Of a stretch of 64,000 nucleotides of DNA, positions 10,284-21,213 are shown piece after piece. The stretch comes from Platerodrilus igneus (Eukaryota > Arthropoda > Insecta > Coleoptera > Lycidae), in NCBI GenBank assembly GCA_036346225.1, contig JARFIW010000941.1:1850001-1914000 (forward strand), written 5' to 3'. How positions within the stretch are numbered: position 1 is the stretch's first letter; each line of letters begins with the position of its first letter. Made by a program: the position numbers and the translations under genes. The notes under the pieces were generated by a model. That model saw only the letters and a list, made by a program, of their open reading frames with translations, was not told the origin of the DNA and did not search any database.

Positions 10284-10578
10284 AGCGGCTCCGTGGGGTA
10301 GTGGTAGTGTGTGACTACTACGCCCAAGGTCCCGGGTTCGAATCCTGACACGGTCCGCTTGAAAAATGTTAAGCAAGCATTTTTAACAAAAATACACCCT
10401 CGTTTGGATGAGAGGTAAAATGGAGGTCCCGTGTGTGAATGTTGTCACGCACGTTAAAGATCCCTACCTTGCTTGAAACAGCAAGGGTTCGGCAAAATTC
10501 CAAATTTTCCAGGTAAAAAAAACTCGCTTCCTGGCCAATGTAGTACCTTCGGGTGGAGCATTGGAAAATCACATGTAA
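10284..10578 (+). mobile_element. tRNA-derived SINE, copy 1, with 14-bp target duplications
   Basis: The 5' 75 bases fold like a tRNA: the acceptor-like GCGGCTC pairs with GGTCCGC, an A-box-like GTGGGGTAGTGG is present, and the B box GGTTCGAATCC is exact near 10335. The body holds an inverted AAAAATG/CATTTTT pair and ends in ACATGTAAG. Perfect direct repeats GGCCACAAATCCGA flank it at 10270-10283 and 10579-10592, proving insertion by target-primed reverse transcription. It is 295 bp long. The three other copies in this window share the full length. Confidence 0.92.
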
Positions 10579-10592
10579 GGCCACAAATCCGA

Positions 10593-11590
10593 TTGCAAAA
10601 ATTCATCACGTAATAATAAAGACACCTTAGCTTTAGTTGCTCATTATAAGTCAAAAAAAGATGAATTGACTACGAAAATACCTATGTTTTAGCCGCAGAA
10701 GATCTCACGCGTCGTTTGTTTAAAGAAATGTTTTTTTATATATAAACAAAAAAATTCAATTAATCAAAAAGCGGATACCCAAAATCTGTCTGCAATATAC
10801 ATTAATATTTTTAACTTAGCATAATCAACTTACCTTTAACTTTATAATACTAACTATAAACCATAAGTGTATTCTCCGTTAACTAACATTTAGAAAATTT
10901 TATATTATGTATCCTTTCTACACTAACAACAATTTATACTCACTCAACCGGTCACTTATATCTTTATGTTAAATATATATATATAACACACATTTTAATT
11001 AGATTATAACGTTTAGGTCTAGTCATTTATTTTTAATTATATAAGTATTAAGGTACGTATTTTTAACAAATTTTTAATTTATACTTAGTTGTTTTTTTTA
11101 TAGCTGTGATAATGTGAATAAATTTCACGAAACGTCAGCATACAATCTAAGTTTTTAACTTTTAATTTTTATACTTCAGTCCTCAGTAACCGTAAAAAAT
11201 GAGATTAAAGATAAATTGAATGAAGGTGATAAAGATTTAAATGAAGTTATTGGTGATAAAAATGAAGATGAGAGAAATTTATATGAGAATATCTGTGAGA
11301 AGTCAAGTACTTATTTTGTGAATTATGTAATTGTAATAGAAAAATGCGATATTTATAAGAAATTAAATTTAAATATGGAAAATATAAAACAGCGTAACAA
11401 GAATAAAAACTAAGTTTATAAGTTGATGGCAAAATGGCTAATTGATGTAACCATAGACTGGATTTGCATTATCCTTAGCTCAATCATTAGATTTCTGCCA
11501 AATTTGCAAATAATTGGAAATCGTAAAATTGTAACTTGACTTGAATAGCCTATCTATCTATCCATCTGTCAATCTATCTAACCGTATATT
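10593..11590. other. AT-rich non-coding stretch
   Basis: No gene seen. A 65-residue frame at 11216-11413 is Lys/Asn/Glu-rich and probably chance. A short (TATC)n-like tract lies at about 11550-11582. Confidence 0.5.
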
Positions 11591-11599
11591 GTATAATCA

Positions 11600-12290
11600 A
11601 AAAGTTAGCCAAGAGCGAGTCGAGTTCCCACTATTAGGGTTCCGTACCAATAGTACAGTGAGTAATCAATAAACCAAATTAAGCTGTTTTAATTTTTTAT
11701 GTATATTTAAATCTTATCCAAATTTGATTGTGATAACTGAAAAATGAATATGTTGTCCCACATTGTACTGGTACATTAGTAAATACGTTGTCTATTACTG
11801 TGTTTAAAATTTTTTTTACCAGCAACTATTACACTGTCAAAATACCTGCAGTTTTCCGATAATCTATGACTCAATATCTACTATACCTATTAAAATCAAA
11901 ATTTTTGCTTTGGAAATGTAGCACAACGGGGAGACGGTCATTTTGACACATTTAGAACTATATCACAAAGACTACTGGACTGAAAATTATAAAAAAATAT
12001 TTTTAGAAGCCTTTTAGAGTCCTCTTTCAAACGATATCTCACACGATATATTTATTAAAACTTTTTTTCTTTTGACCGAATTAACCCCCGCCATTTTAAT
12101 TTAAAAATATTTTTTTTCTATTTTTTGACTGTCGATAGATGTGTGCGCCATAAAGATCTAGCATTGTGCCAAATTTCAAATTCCTACGTAACCTAGTTTC
12201 CGAGAAAACCTCTGTGACAGACGGACGGACGGACACGAGAGTGATCTTATAAAGGCCCCGTTATACCTAATAAGGTACGAACCCTAAAAA
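11600..12290. repeat. Dispersed insect repeat with GGGTTCCGTACC / GTACGAACCC ends
   Basis: The left side holds GAGTCGAGTTC and AGGGTTCCGTACCAATAGT near 11612-11655. The right side holds a GACAGACGGACGGACGGAC run at about 12216-12234, then ATAAGGTACGAACCCTAAAAA. The outer parts are inverted relative to each other. I recall this combination from non-coding repeats seen in many insect genomes. No coding capacity is evident, and assignment to a named family was not possible by eye. Confidence 0.5.
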
Positions 12291-12299
12291 TCATAATTC

Positions 12300-12390
12300 T
12301 CCAACGGCAGCGGATAGTATTTTAGCGAGGTTCGGTAATAAGAAAGTTTTTTCGAAGATTGATTTAAAGAATTTATTTTTGGAGAGAAGG
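12300..12390 (+). pseudogene. Tiny reverse-transcriptase relic
   Basis: About 27 codons read ILARFGNKKVFSKIDLKN, matching the Gypsy RT block that carries the first catalytic aspartate (FSKIDLK). Nothing before or after continues the domain. It is an orphan fragment of an LTR element. Confidence 0.6.
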
Positions 12391-15106
12391 CATCATATCC
12401 TATTTGGACACCATCCCAAAAACAAAAAAAAATAAATCTTTCTAATTACTCATGTCCCGTAATTGGAAACACCCGGTATAATATTCTCGTGATACGATAA
12501 GCTTCGTATAATAGTATAGTATAACACTAAAGTTAAGAAGTCCGTAAAAATACAATTAAATGCCATTTAAAACGTGTTCAATGTAAGTTGAAAACCCGCA
12601 TTTCCAAAACGCATTGCGTACTTCTCTTGAAAATGTTATTAAGAAAACAGTACACGTTCATTTTAATACACTGAAATAGTGTATTTTAGTTTAAAATACT
12701 GTATTTTCAATCGAAGAAAATGATTTATTTTAGATTTTTTTAATGTTTAAAATTCACTCACAAGTAATACATAATTCAAATTGTATGTATTAGTGGGTGA
12801 TCGATAATACGAATGAACACCCTAATTAACGAGATTGGAAAGATGGAAAAAATGTATAACGACCTAAAAAATAGATAATATAGCCCGCAATAATCAATCT
12901 ACAGATATGCATTTTACATTCATTTAGTAAGGATACCAATTAACAAACTACAGTGAGATTTTTACGATACAATAAATTAGAAATGACGGCTATTAGGCTA
13001 AGATTGACGTGTAAAATGTATTGATTTTCGAAGAGATAATATCATCTTTTATGAATCAGAACGACTAGAACATATAGAAGTTCCCAGAGGTTTGTGACAT
13101 AAAACCTTTCTATTATATAAAGCCGAGAATAATCAAAACTAAGATAAGTAACCAACTGTCTTTATGTCGGTCAATTACGAGCGACCTTTTTGTCAATGAA
13201 TAAGGTCAAATTCACATTAGCTTAAAATATTTGTAAAAAATAATATATTTTAGAGTTGTAAAGTATACATCGACATCAAAAGTAAAATTGTATTATATAA
13301 ATAACTCCTATTGGAAGTAAAATACTACCGTTAGTTTTAATGAAGTAGATACCGATACGATAAATTTAAATAGAAAAGTACGACATGGAGGAGCATGGTG
13401 TGGTTTTCAAATGCATATAAATTCAAATAGAGAGTTACGACATGGTTTTCAATGCATTTCTTGGTAGAATGCTTTTAGAAATGAATGAAACGACATGAAA
13501 ATGTAATCAACAATTTTAACAAGAAACGCAAATATAACTTTATTTAAATTTTTAGAGGGACTTTTTGTGCTACAGTTATTTTAAGTAGGTTAAAGTTGCA
13601 TAAGATTTTGACATATAGATATTCTTGTAAAAGAATTATTTCAGTTTTCTGTGGGGTCAAATTTCATGTTAATTTGACCGTTATAAAATTTTTCTTTGGT
13701 GTGGGTAATCAGCTACACTTAATCGGGTTTTAAACAAGAGTACTACACATTATCCACATTTCTCTGTAAAGGAACATTTTTGTACATAGTGACTTACATA
13801 AAAATAGTTTTGGGAATAGTTTCTGAATATTTAATATTGTTTTTAGACTTAGGTTGTAAACGCAGTTGTTGGTTTTACTGCTTGTGGGTAAGTAATCCTT
13901 TGGAAAATATGTGATGAAGAAAGATGTTTGTGGATGTAGCAATTATTGTAATTTAAATGATTGTTTATTAATGATTATTTGACGATATTATAATTTTGAT
14001 GTAGGAGTTTCGTTGTTTCATTTAATCTGAGTTAGGAAAACAATACGTGCATCTTCAGGCGATAATTCACACCAGATCATTTTTGTTTTCATATAGCACC
14101 TTTTATTGGCTTCCAACGTCTGGGCAGAATGTATGTATGTATGTTTGTATGTTTAATTAAATATCAATCATTTGTTTCTTAAACCCTTTATATCAACTAT
14201 ATACTAGTTCCTGAAGCAACCAATTACACATTAGCTGTTTTTAGCATTACGAAAATAATGAACGTATTATTCAACGTCTAAGGCATCCGCATAATTAAAA
14301 TTCCCCTGCACACGACATATGAATCTAGACTTGATTAATTACAAGGGCGTAAATTTTTCTTCTGCTATAAAATTAAGCTTTTAGCTGCTATCGATCAGTG
14401 TATAAAATAAGTCAATTGTACTTTCGAAGCAAATGTGAGCGTAAAGGCCTTTGGGTGCAAAAATAGTAAAGTTATTTTCAAACATATAATTATATTTCTT
14501 ACGTTAAATAACTAAAGCACGTTAAGCGTAAAATAAAAGTTTTGTATCCATTCTCCTCTAAATAGCTGCATATTTTACACCTTATGAGCTTTCTATCAGC
14601 GTTTAGTGCATTGTCAAAAATTTCGCTTTTCGCAAGCTTTGGTATTTTACAATTTTCTCCATTTCTAACCTGCACCAGCACGCAACCAAAATTATAACGG
14701 TTGAACCTACAAAAGGTTAATAAATAACACCATGTATCCAAACCCCAATTAAATTTTATTAGAGGATTTCTCCTATCGGATTTTATTGTAGCTTCGCGCT
14801 AGGAATAACCATTATGTCTATATAAACGAGCACAAAGAAGTTGTGACAAGAAATTTACAGGTGGTTTTGAAGTAGCTTACACGTGTAATACGGCGTTTAC
14901 TCTTCCTGACAAACGCCTTTATCCCTCGTTTTATTTGGGTATGTGGTCATTAGGTCTGCACTTTGGCTATCTCTATGGATAATGTGGTAAAGCGCGTGGC
15001 TATTCAGAGACCGTTCCTTTGTTTTACATGACGAATTATATATACTACTACTTAAACTGGGGTTGTAAATATTTGTGCAAAATATCAGTATATATTTTAT
15101 TTTTAA
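12391..15106. other. AT-rich non-coding stretch before the piggyBac element
   Basis: About 2.7 kb with no convincing gene. Short minus-strand frames near 13730-13942 and 14499-14741 have Phe/Leu/Cys-rich, unconserved content. A (TATG)n tract lies near 14128-14155. The motif GGAAACACCCGGTATAAT at about 12467 resembles terminal motifs of small insect transposons, but no partner end was seen. Confidence 0.45.
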
Positions 15107-15467
15107 CCCATTTGAACCTATAGTCCTTTATAAGGGACGGTTGTAGAGGGCGAGCTACTAACTTTTAGTAAACATATTAACTGTTATTTGTGATTTAACC
15201 TCAACCTAAAATTTTAAACATTTGTCGATCTTAACAGTTTATAAAGTGGCAGTTTTTATTTGTTGAAGAAAATGAGTGACTATAATTATTGGATATAAGT
15301 TTTATGTGTTAGCGTTGTGTATTCTAGTCAACTTTCGGTGTTTTTTAATCAATATAAATAACAATGATGATAACTCGAGCAAAATTTAAATACAATTATT
15401 ATAACATTACAAGTTATGTGTTCTCAAACTGTGTCGTCCTTTTAAAAAGACTGTAGGTTTATGTACT

Positions 15468-15763
15468 TTACATGTAATTTTCGAATGCTCCACTCGAAGG
15501 TACTACATTTACCAGGAAGCGAGTCTTTTACCTGGAAAATTTGGAATTTTCCGAACCCTTGCTGTTCCAAGCAAGGTAGGGATCTTTAACGTGTGTGACA
15601 ACACTCACACACGGGACCTCCATTTTACCTCTCATCCGAACGAGGGTGTATTATTGTGAAAAATGCTCGCTTAACATTTTTCAAGCGGACCGTGTCGGGA
15701 TTCGAACCCGGGACCTTGGACGTAGTAGTCACACACATACCACTACGCCACGGAGCCGCCCTG
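15468..15763 (-). mobile_element. tRNA-derived SINE, copy 2, with 12-bp target duplications
   Basis: It is in reverse orientation to copy 1 and matches it over its full length. The reversed B box GGATTCGAACC is intact near 15698. Direct repeats GGTTTATGTACT at 15456-15467 and 15764-15775 flank it. It sits in the 5' part of the piggyBac, upstream of recognisable transposase, and is therefore younger than that element. Confidence 0.92.
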
Positions 15764-15804
15764 GGTTTATGTACTGTTAACATCAAGTAAATCTCTTATT
15801 TGTA

Positions 15805-16711
15805 GGTATTGGAAGAGGCCTCTTTCTCTAAATCAGATTCTCGAAGAAGCGGAGCACATACATGACGTTGCATATATTCCTGACAAAATTGTAATATTTT
15901 CCCCGGAAGATGCAAATGATTGTAATACCGACGAAGATTCTGGTGACGAATATATCGTTATACCAAGCAATTTACCAGGTTCTCAATTACGAGCAGACGC
16001 TGAAGATTTTGTGAAGGATTTGGAATATAGCGAAACTTCTGAGGAAAGTATACAATGGGATAGTAAAGATGAGTTGCCCTTGTCTTTATTTCAAACAAAA
16101 ATATTGAAAAAACGAAAGATTTTCTTTTACACTCGAGTTAGACTTGAAACTAGATTTTCCGGACTGGTATCATGAGGCTGTGGAAAATAAAACCTTTTCA
16201 CCGGCTAAGACTTTTAAGTTATTTTTGATTCGAATCTTATAGATGATATGGTTCATTACAGCAACGCATATGCCCTCCAGAAAAACCGTATTGGTGATAT
16301 AACATCTAACGACATGTTTTGTTTCATTAAAGTTTTGATTTGGAATGGTTACTGTTGCGTTTCAAGAAAAAAAAAATGTATTGGCAGAATTCAGATGACA
16401 CCAATAACAAACTTGTTTCCTCGCGGGATCGTCTTCAGTACATTATGAGTAATTTTCACTGCGTGGATAACAATGATTTGAAAAAGAATGATCGGTTTGC
16501 TAAAGTAAGGCCCCTATTTCAAGTTCTGAACAAAAAGTTTTTAGTGTATGCTCCAACCGAAGAACATCATTCTGTTGACGAGGCTATGGTGCCAGGGAGC
16601 CATTGTTGTAAACAATTCATTAGAGGTAAACCCATACGATGGAGTTACAAATTTTGGGTAGGAGCAACTAGACTAGGTTACGTAATCTATTTTGAACCCT
16701 GTTACACCTGA
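15805..16711 (+). pseudogene. piggyBac transposase, N-terminal half (broken)
   Basis: It begins near RPLSLNQILEEAEHIHD, then an acidic N-terminus typical of the family (PEDANDCNTDEDSGDEY). Frameshifts occur near 16125 and 16210. The domain resumes with LIDDMVHYSNAYALQKN, then a YWQNSDD motif, SSRDRLQYIMSNFHCVDN, FAKVRPLFQVLN and the first catalytic block HHSVDEAMVPG at about 16568-16600, followed by KPIRWSYKFWVG and GYVIYFEPC. It would be the N-terminal part of a DDD transposase of about 550-600 residues. Homology ends abruptly at about 16705 and resumes only near 18630, so extra sequence interrupts the gene. Confidence 0.82.
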
Positions 16712-18600
16712 TTTTTTCAATGTAATTACTCCACCTTATAGGCGGCAGAGTCCTTAGAAACTAGAGGGAATTTCTGTCTAAAATTCAAGCCCAAAGTAAA
16801 ATGTATGGTAAGCGGCTTTTTGTATAAAAGGACCCTCAAATAATATTTTCCAGCCAGCTAAGTTTCTTCAACTTAGGGCAGAGCTATGAGCTAGGGTCGT
16901 AGGATGGTATACGATAAAAAAGAGAATAATATGGACGCCACCGTATCTTCCTAATAACTGTAATGTCTAACAATCCGAAGATAAGATACGGAAATCTTCG
17001 AAAAGAAAAAAAAACATCTGAACAATCAAAGCATATAAACATAATACTTACTTACTTTCAACACTGCTAGTTTGTCAAAAAATTCTTAGAACTAGGGCTT
17101 CACTAGAGCCGAGTCAAATTATCACAAAAAAATTTCAAAAATTAGCAATTCGAAAATATAACTCTAAAATATCTTACCAATAGAATGTTGGTAGCCTTTC
17201 TCTATATACTCAATTTTATGAATTTGTTTGTACCAATTGCGAGAAACTATTAACAACTTCAATGAAAATAAAATTTAGAATAACATAATCTATTTTCTAT
17301 TTTCTATTTGGTTAAAGAAATATATACATATAGTTTATACAACTTTACATGCATTAATGTTTTTTTACCAATCAAACTATAAAAGTAGTTATACGTTATC
17401 TCTTATTAATTTTATGTATTTCGAAAATCTTAATTTATTAAAATCCTTTAAGAAAGATATTGTGTTTTTAAAAATACGTAACAACTTTTAATTATTACCA
17501 AAAAAGGATCCTGTTTTGGTCTACAAGTAAATAGGTAAAAGAATTAAACTTATTTGATGTACAGTTGAGTTTAGATATTTATAAAATTTATTACTTGAAC
17601 GAAAGGTAAAATAGCCTTATGGTATAAAATAATCTGTATACTGTTATACTTTTGAGTAAAAAAACTGAACCAAAAAATGTGACAAACAAGCACTAAGATG
17701 TCACCTGTTAAGTTACAAACATATTCTTGTTCAACCTTTTAAATTTTCAGAAAGTTATCTTTAAATTTTCTACGTTCCTACAAACCTTTATACAAAATCA
17801 AACGATTAAAAATTGAACAAAAAAAAATACTTACGCCAATTTAAACTACTATATAAATTTACAAAAAAAAAAAATTGCTACATTTCCTGTAATTTTTGGT
17901 GTAACGAGAACTATCTTGGATTACAAACTTCATTTCCATTTGAAAAGGAACGCTTAAATTTTGTTGTTTACAACAAGGACATCTTCACATTTCAACTTTA
18001 AATACTTAATAAGCAAAAGCTTTGCAATACTTATTAGTAACTAAAACTTTACAATACTCAATAACTAAAACTTTGCAAAACTCAATAAATAAAACTTGCA
18101 CTACAAAATCAAAAAGCATTAATTTAAATTCAAAATGAAAATAATTACATACTATGATGATGTTATTTCAAAACCATATCTTATAAATCATTTAAGGGTC
18201 GACTGACTAAGGAAGAATACTAACCAAAAAGTTCTTCTTAATTCTCTAACATGTAACCCAGTGATGGTTTCTACTACAAAGACCAAAGGAATTCTTCGGA
18301 CTTCATGATTTCAATCAATCTGCTCGACCAAGCGTCGAAAACCTTTCTATCTGATTACATCCTCAAATTAAAATAGACTAAAGGCGAGCAAGCGCAGTGG
18401 ACCGAATTCTTGCATCAACACGTTTGAGATTATCAAGGAAACCAAAATGCTACATTAAACCCATAAACACAGATGGAGCTCCACACGACAACGAATAAAT
18501 ATTATATTAATGGAATTGAAATTTACGCTTTTAACAGCGTAAAGGATAATCGCGAACCAATAATCATAAAAAGGCGTAAACTAGCTAGCAACGAAATTGT
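16712..18600. other. Unassigned 1.9-kb insert in the piggyBac gene
   Basis: AT-rich sequence separating two halves of the transposase. At about 16878-16900 a GCAGAGCTATGAGCTAGGGT phrase is the inverse of a phrase in the nearby LTR (GCTCATAGCTCTACCC near 20588), so part may be a diverged, inverted relative of that LTR. Possible end motifs AATGTA near 16721 and TACATT near 18449 are weak. A 62-residue frame at 17813-18001 is Lys/Phe/Asn-rich and likely chance. Confidence 0.4.
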
Positions 18601-18629
18601 ATTCGTTACAACTCTACCAAGGGGTTTCT

Positions 18630-19016
18630 GCTAACTTGTCAAACAAATACAAAGACCTAGGGCTGAGATCATCTGTTGTTTTACAATATACGGATATGTT
18701 GATATCAGCTGGATTCAAAAATTTCCACATTTATTTTGATAATTTCTTTACATCAATGTCATTGATATAGGAATTGACATTACGAAAAATTAAAGCTACA
18801 GACACAGTTCGAGAGAATAGGGTATCAAAGTGCCCTTCGTTGAATACAAAGGGCTTAAAAAAACAACCAGGGGAACATTCGAATATGCATCAGTTGGTAA
18901 TGAAATGGTATTGTGTAGGTGGAATGACAATAGTGTACTTACGATACTCTCAAATGCTTGTCCGGTACTCCCGGTTAACAAAGTTAAAAGATTTTCACAA
19001 AGTGAAAAAAAAACAG
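18630..19016 (+). pseudogene. piggyBac transposase, central segment (broken)
   Basis: Homology resumes with LGLRSSVVLQYTDMLISAG, then the second catalytic block NFHIYFDNFFTSMSLI near 18717-18770. After a frame change come the family's KIKATDTVRENRVSKCP motif, KGLKKTTRGTFEYAS, MVLCRWNDNSVLTILSN and a VNKVKRFSQSEKK segment that stops exactly at the LTR boundary at 19016/19017. Two frames are needed (18774-18830 and 18830-19016). The LTR insertion separates it from the third catalytic block. Confidence 0.85.
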
Positions 19017-20767
19017 TGTAACAATTTTATTTTCGCAGTAAAAAATCTATTCATGAAAGGTACAACGAATGTTAAAACACCTTTATTAACTAAAGTAATA
19101 ATACGTGTAACAATCAAATCCTTACATTAATACAGTATCTAGAGTCGTTAGTCTATTTGTTTCGGAGTTCGGTGTATTCCACAGCCACTGGCGCGCGCGT
19201 GAGAGGTTTGACAACCCCACTCGGGACCCTCCCACGATAGAAGAACGCGGCAAAAGCACTCGTCGATAGGTAAGAGCAGCGACAGCATGCATTTGAAATT
19301 AATGGCGAGTGACCTCCGGGTCGCATTATTTATGTGACACACTTCCTGAGTAACGGTTGGTATTGTATATTCGTTATCATAGTACCTAATTTAACAATTT
19401 GTTTAGCGCAACGACAACTTAGAATCTACAATTTAGAAACTCTAACTTATAGACTACGCAATGAAAATTACATTTGTAACTAAGATTAGACAACGGAAGA
19501 TTACGCTACAAAAGTTATGCAGCCTTGAATCAATGTAAGAAACCCGCTTCGCTTCAACACCTGTATTTAAAGCACGGAAAGCAAGAATAATTAGCTGCAG
19601 ATTCCGCACGGCGATGTAGTTTCCATTCCAGCCAAGGACAACAGCCCGGGATTTGGTTCGTAGTAGATTTAAGAACTTCCTCAGTACTTCATTCTGAAAG
19701 CACATTATTTCGTTTCGTTTTATAGAAGTACAAATTTGTTATTCAGTTTATCTGTAGCTAAGCTGGTTTTCTCCAGTATCAAATTTAATTTCACTTAGTT
19801 TCGTAGATATGTGACTACACGTGGCTTCAACATAAATTAACAGCTGCGGTTACGTCACCTGTTTGTTTGAAATATGCCGTCAACAATTGCACAATTGCTA
19901 ACAGATGTTTAGTATTACATTACTACCACCTTTGATAAAATTAGAGAATATCTTTGTGAATATTTTGACTTCAAATTGATTTTAATACCGTTAACTTAAA
20001 GAGAAAATTTTGTATATTAATTTGTAAATGACCTACACAGATCTGATTGGGTTATGAAACCTTAGTATAACCAGTCACACTGGATTGTAATATATTTGAG
20101 TAAGGATCAAGTTGATAAACCTTACATTAACTTTGCAAGTATTTCAAGTATTCATTTTATTTTATAGCATTGAATTTTATTTACAGAAACGGAAAAAATT
20201 CTCTCTAGTAAATTTATAATCCACGCTTAAAGTCTTTTTATTCTGATCTAGTTTGATCAGACCTGATAAACAAAAAGCAATAAGAGTTAAATTTTATGAC
20301 ACCCTTATGTAGAAAATATTCTCTATGCATTTTAGGTATATTTGAGGGACGCAAATTGTGTTCCCATTTTCTATGTGACTTAATTATTATTTTTCCTTAC
20401 AGGAACAGCGTCTCATTCTGTTAAGACAAGTTTTTGTGTCAGCGAAGGCGATCTTTTTTTCTTTGGGTCTCCACGTCCGCCCTTAGAAATTTTCCATGCC
20501 ATTAACATAAATCAATCTGGACTTGGTGGCGCCTGTTTGTTTTAGTTTGAGTGTGACCCCCCTACTGATTTCGACTTACCCCCATTGCTCATAGCTCTAC
20601 CCAAGGAATAGACCCCTAGTTACGTCGGAAGACTTTGTTTTGCAGACACCTGACTTGGAGCATAGTGATAATAAAGTAGTGTCGGCCAGAGAAATACAGG
20701 AAAATTCGTTACACTAGCGCCCATGCGTGAGGCTAGCGGAGCCAATTAGAGAAAAAAAATCGTTACA
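19017..20767 (+). repeat. 5' LTR (1751 bp)
   Basis: Begins TGTAACAATT and ends GTTACA, an inverted 6-bp terminus. A polyadenylation-type AATAAAG lies near 20669. Near its 3' end an internal CGTTACACTAGCGCC (20707-20721) closely repeats the true LTR/primer-site junction CGTTACACTGGCGCC (20761-20775). Small frames within the LTR occur in both copies and look like chance. Its length is large for a Gypsy element. Confidence 0.95.
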
Positions 20768-20768
20768 C

Positions 20769-20782
20769 TGGCGCCGGCAACG
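20769..20782 (+). promoter_or_regulatory. tRNA primer-binding site
   Basis: TGGCGCCGGCAACG begins two bases after the LTR terminus GTTACA. TGG complements the CCA end of a tRNA; the specific tRNA was not determined. Confidence 0.75.
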
Positions 20783-20791
20783 TTTGGGGCC

Positions 20792-20951
20792 TCGAAATTT
20801 GTTTGTTCATAATTTGATTTACTTCGAAATTTATTTGTTCAAAATTTAATTTGCTTCGAAATTTGTTAGCTCAAAATTTATTTTGCTTTGAAGTCCATTT
20901 GTCCAAAAATTATTTTGCTCCGAAATTTGTTTGCTTAAAGTCTATTTGACA
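20792..20951 (+). repeat. 32-bp tandem repeat, five units, in the leader
   Basis: Units start at 20792, 20824, 20856, 20888 and 20920. Each has a TCGAAATTTGTTTGTTCAAA core followed by an ATTT-rich spacer. It lies immediately after the primer site, in the packaging-signal position. Confidence 0.85.
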
Positions 20952-21213
20952 TTTAGATTTGTTTGTTCGCTTTTGATAAAAGATTGGTTGTAATGTTAAT
21001 CCCCATACAGTCAATTAATTAATTTGGTCAAATTTACTTTTGGCTTTCATTCTATTTTGACCCTTATAATTTTTTGATATTGTTTTGGCAAAATAATTTT
21101 ACCAAAAACATCTTTTGATTTTTACCTTTAGTAGTACGAATTTGTTTTGATAACTTTTGTAAGGTTCGGATCAGTTAGATTTATCGGTTTGATTCCATTA
21201 GGCTTGAGTAATC

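Noticed and set aside
10284..10360. Possible functional tRNA gene
   Set aside because: The tRNA-like head is fused to a 220-bp body, is flanked by target duplications and recurs three more times; it is a SINE promoter region.
11216..11413. 65-residue Lys/Glu/Asn-rich frame
   Set aside because: Low complexity, no motif, and composition explained by local A-richness.
19148..19705. Small minus-strand frames repeated at 27249-27832
   Set aside because: They lie inside the two LTRs and are duplicated only because the LTRs are; no conserved motif.
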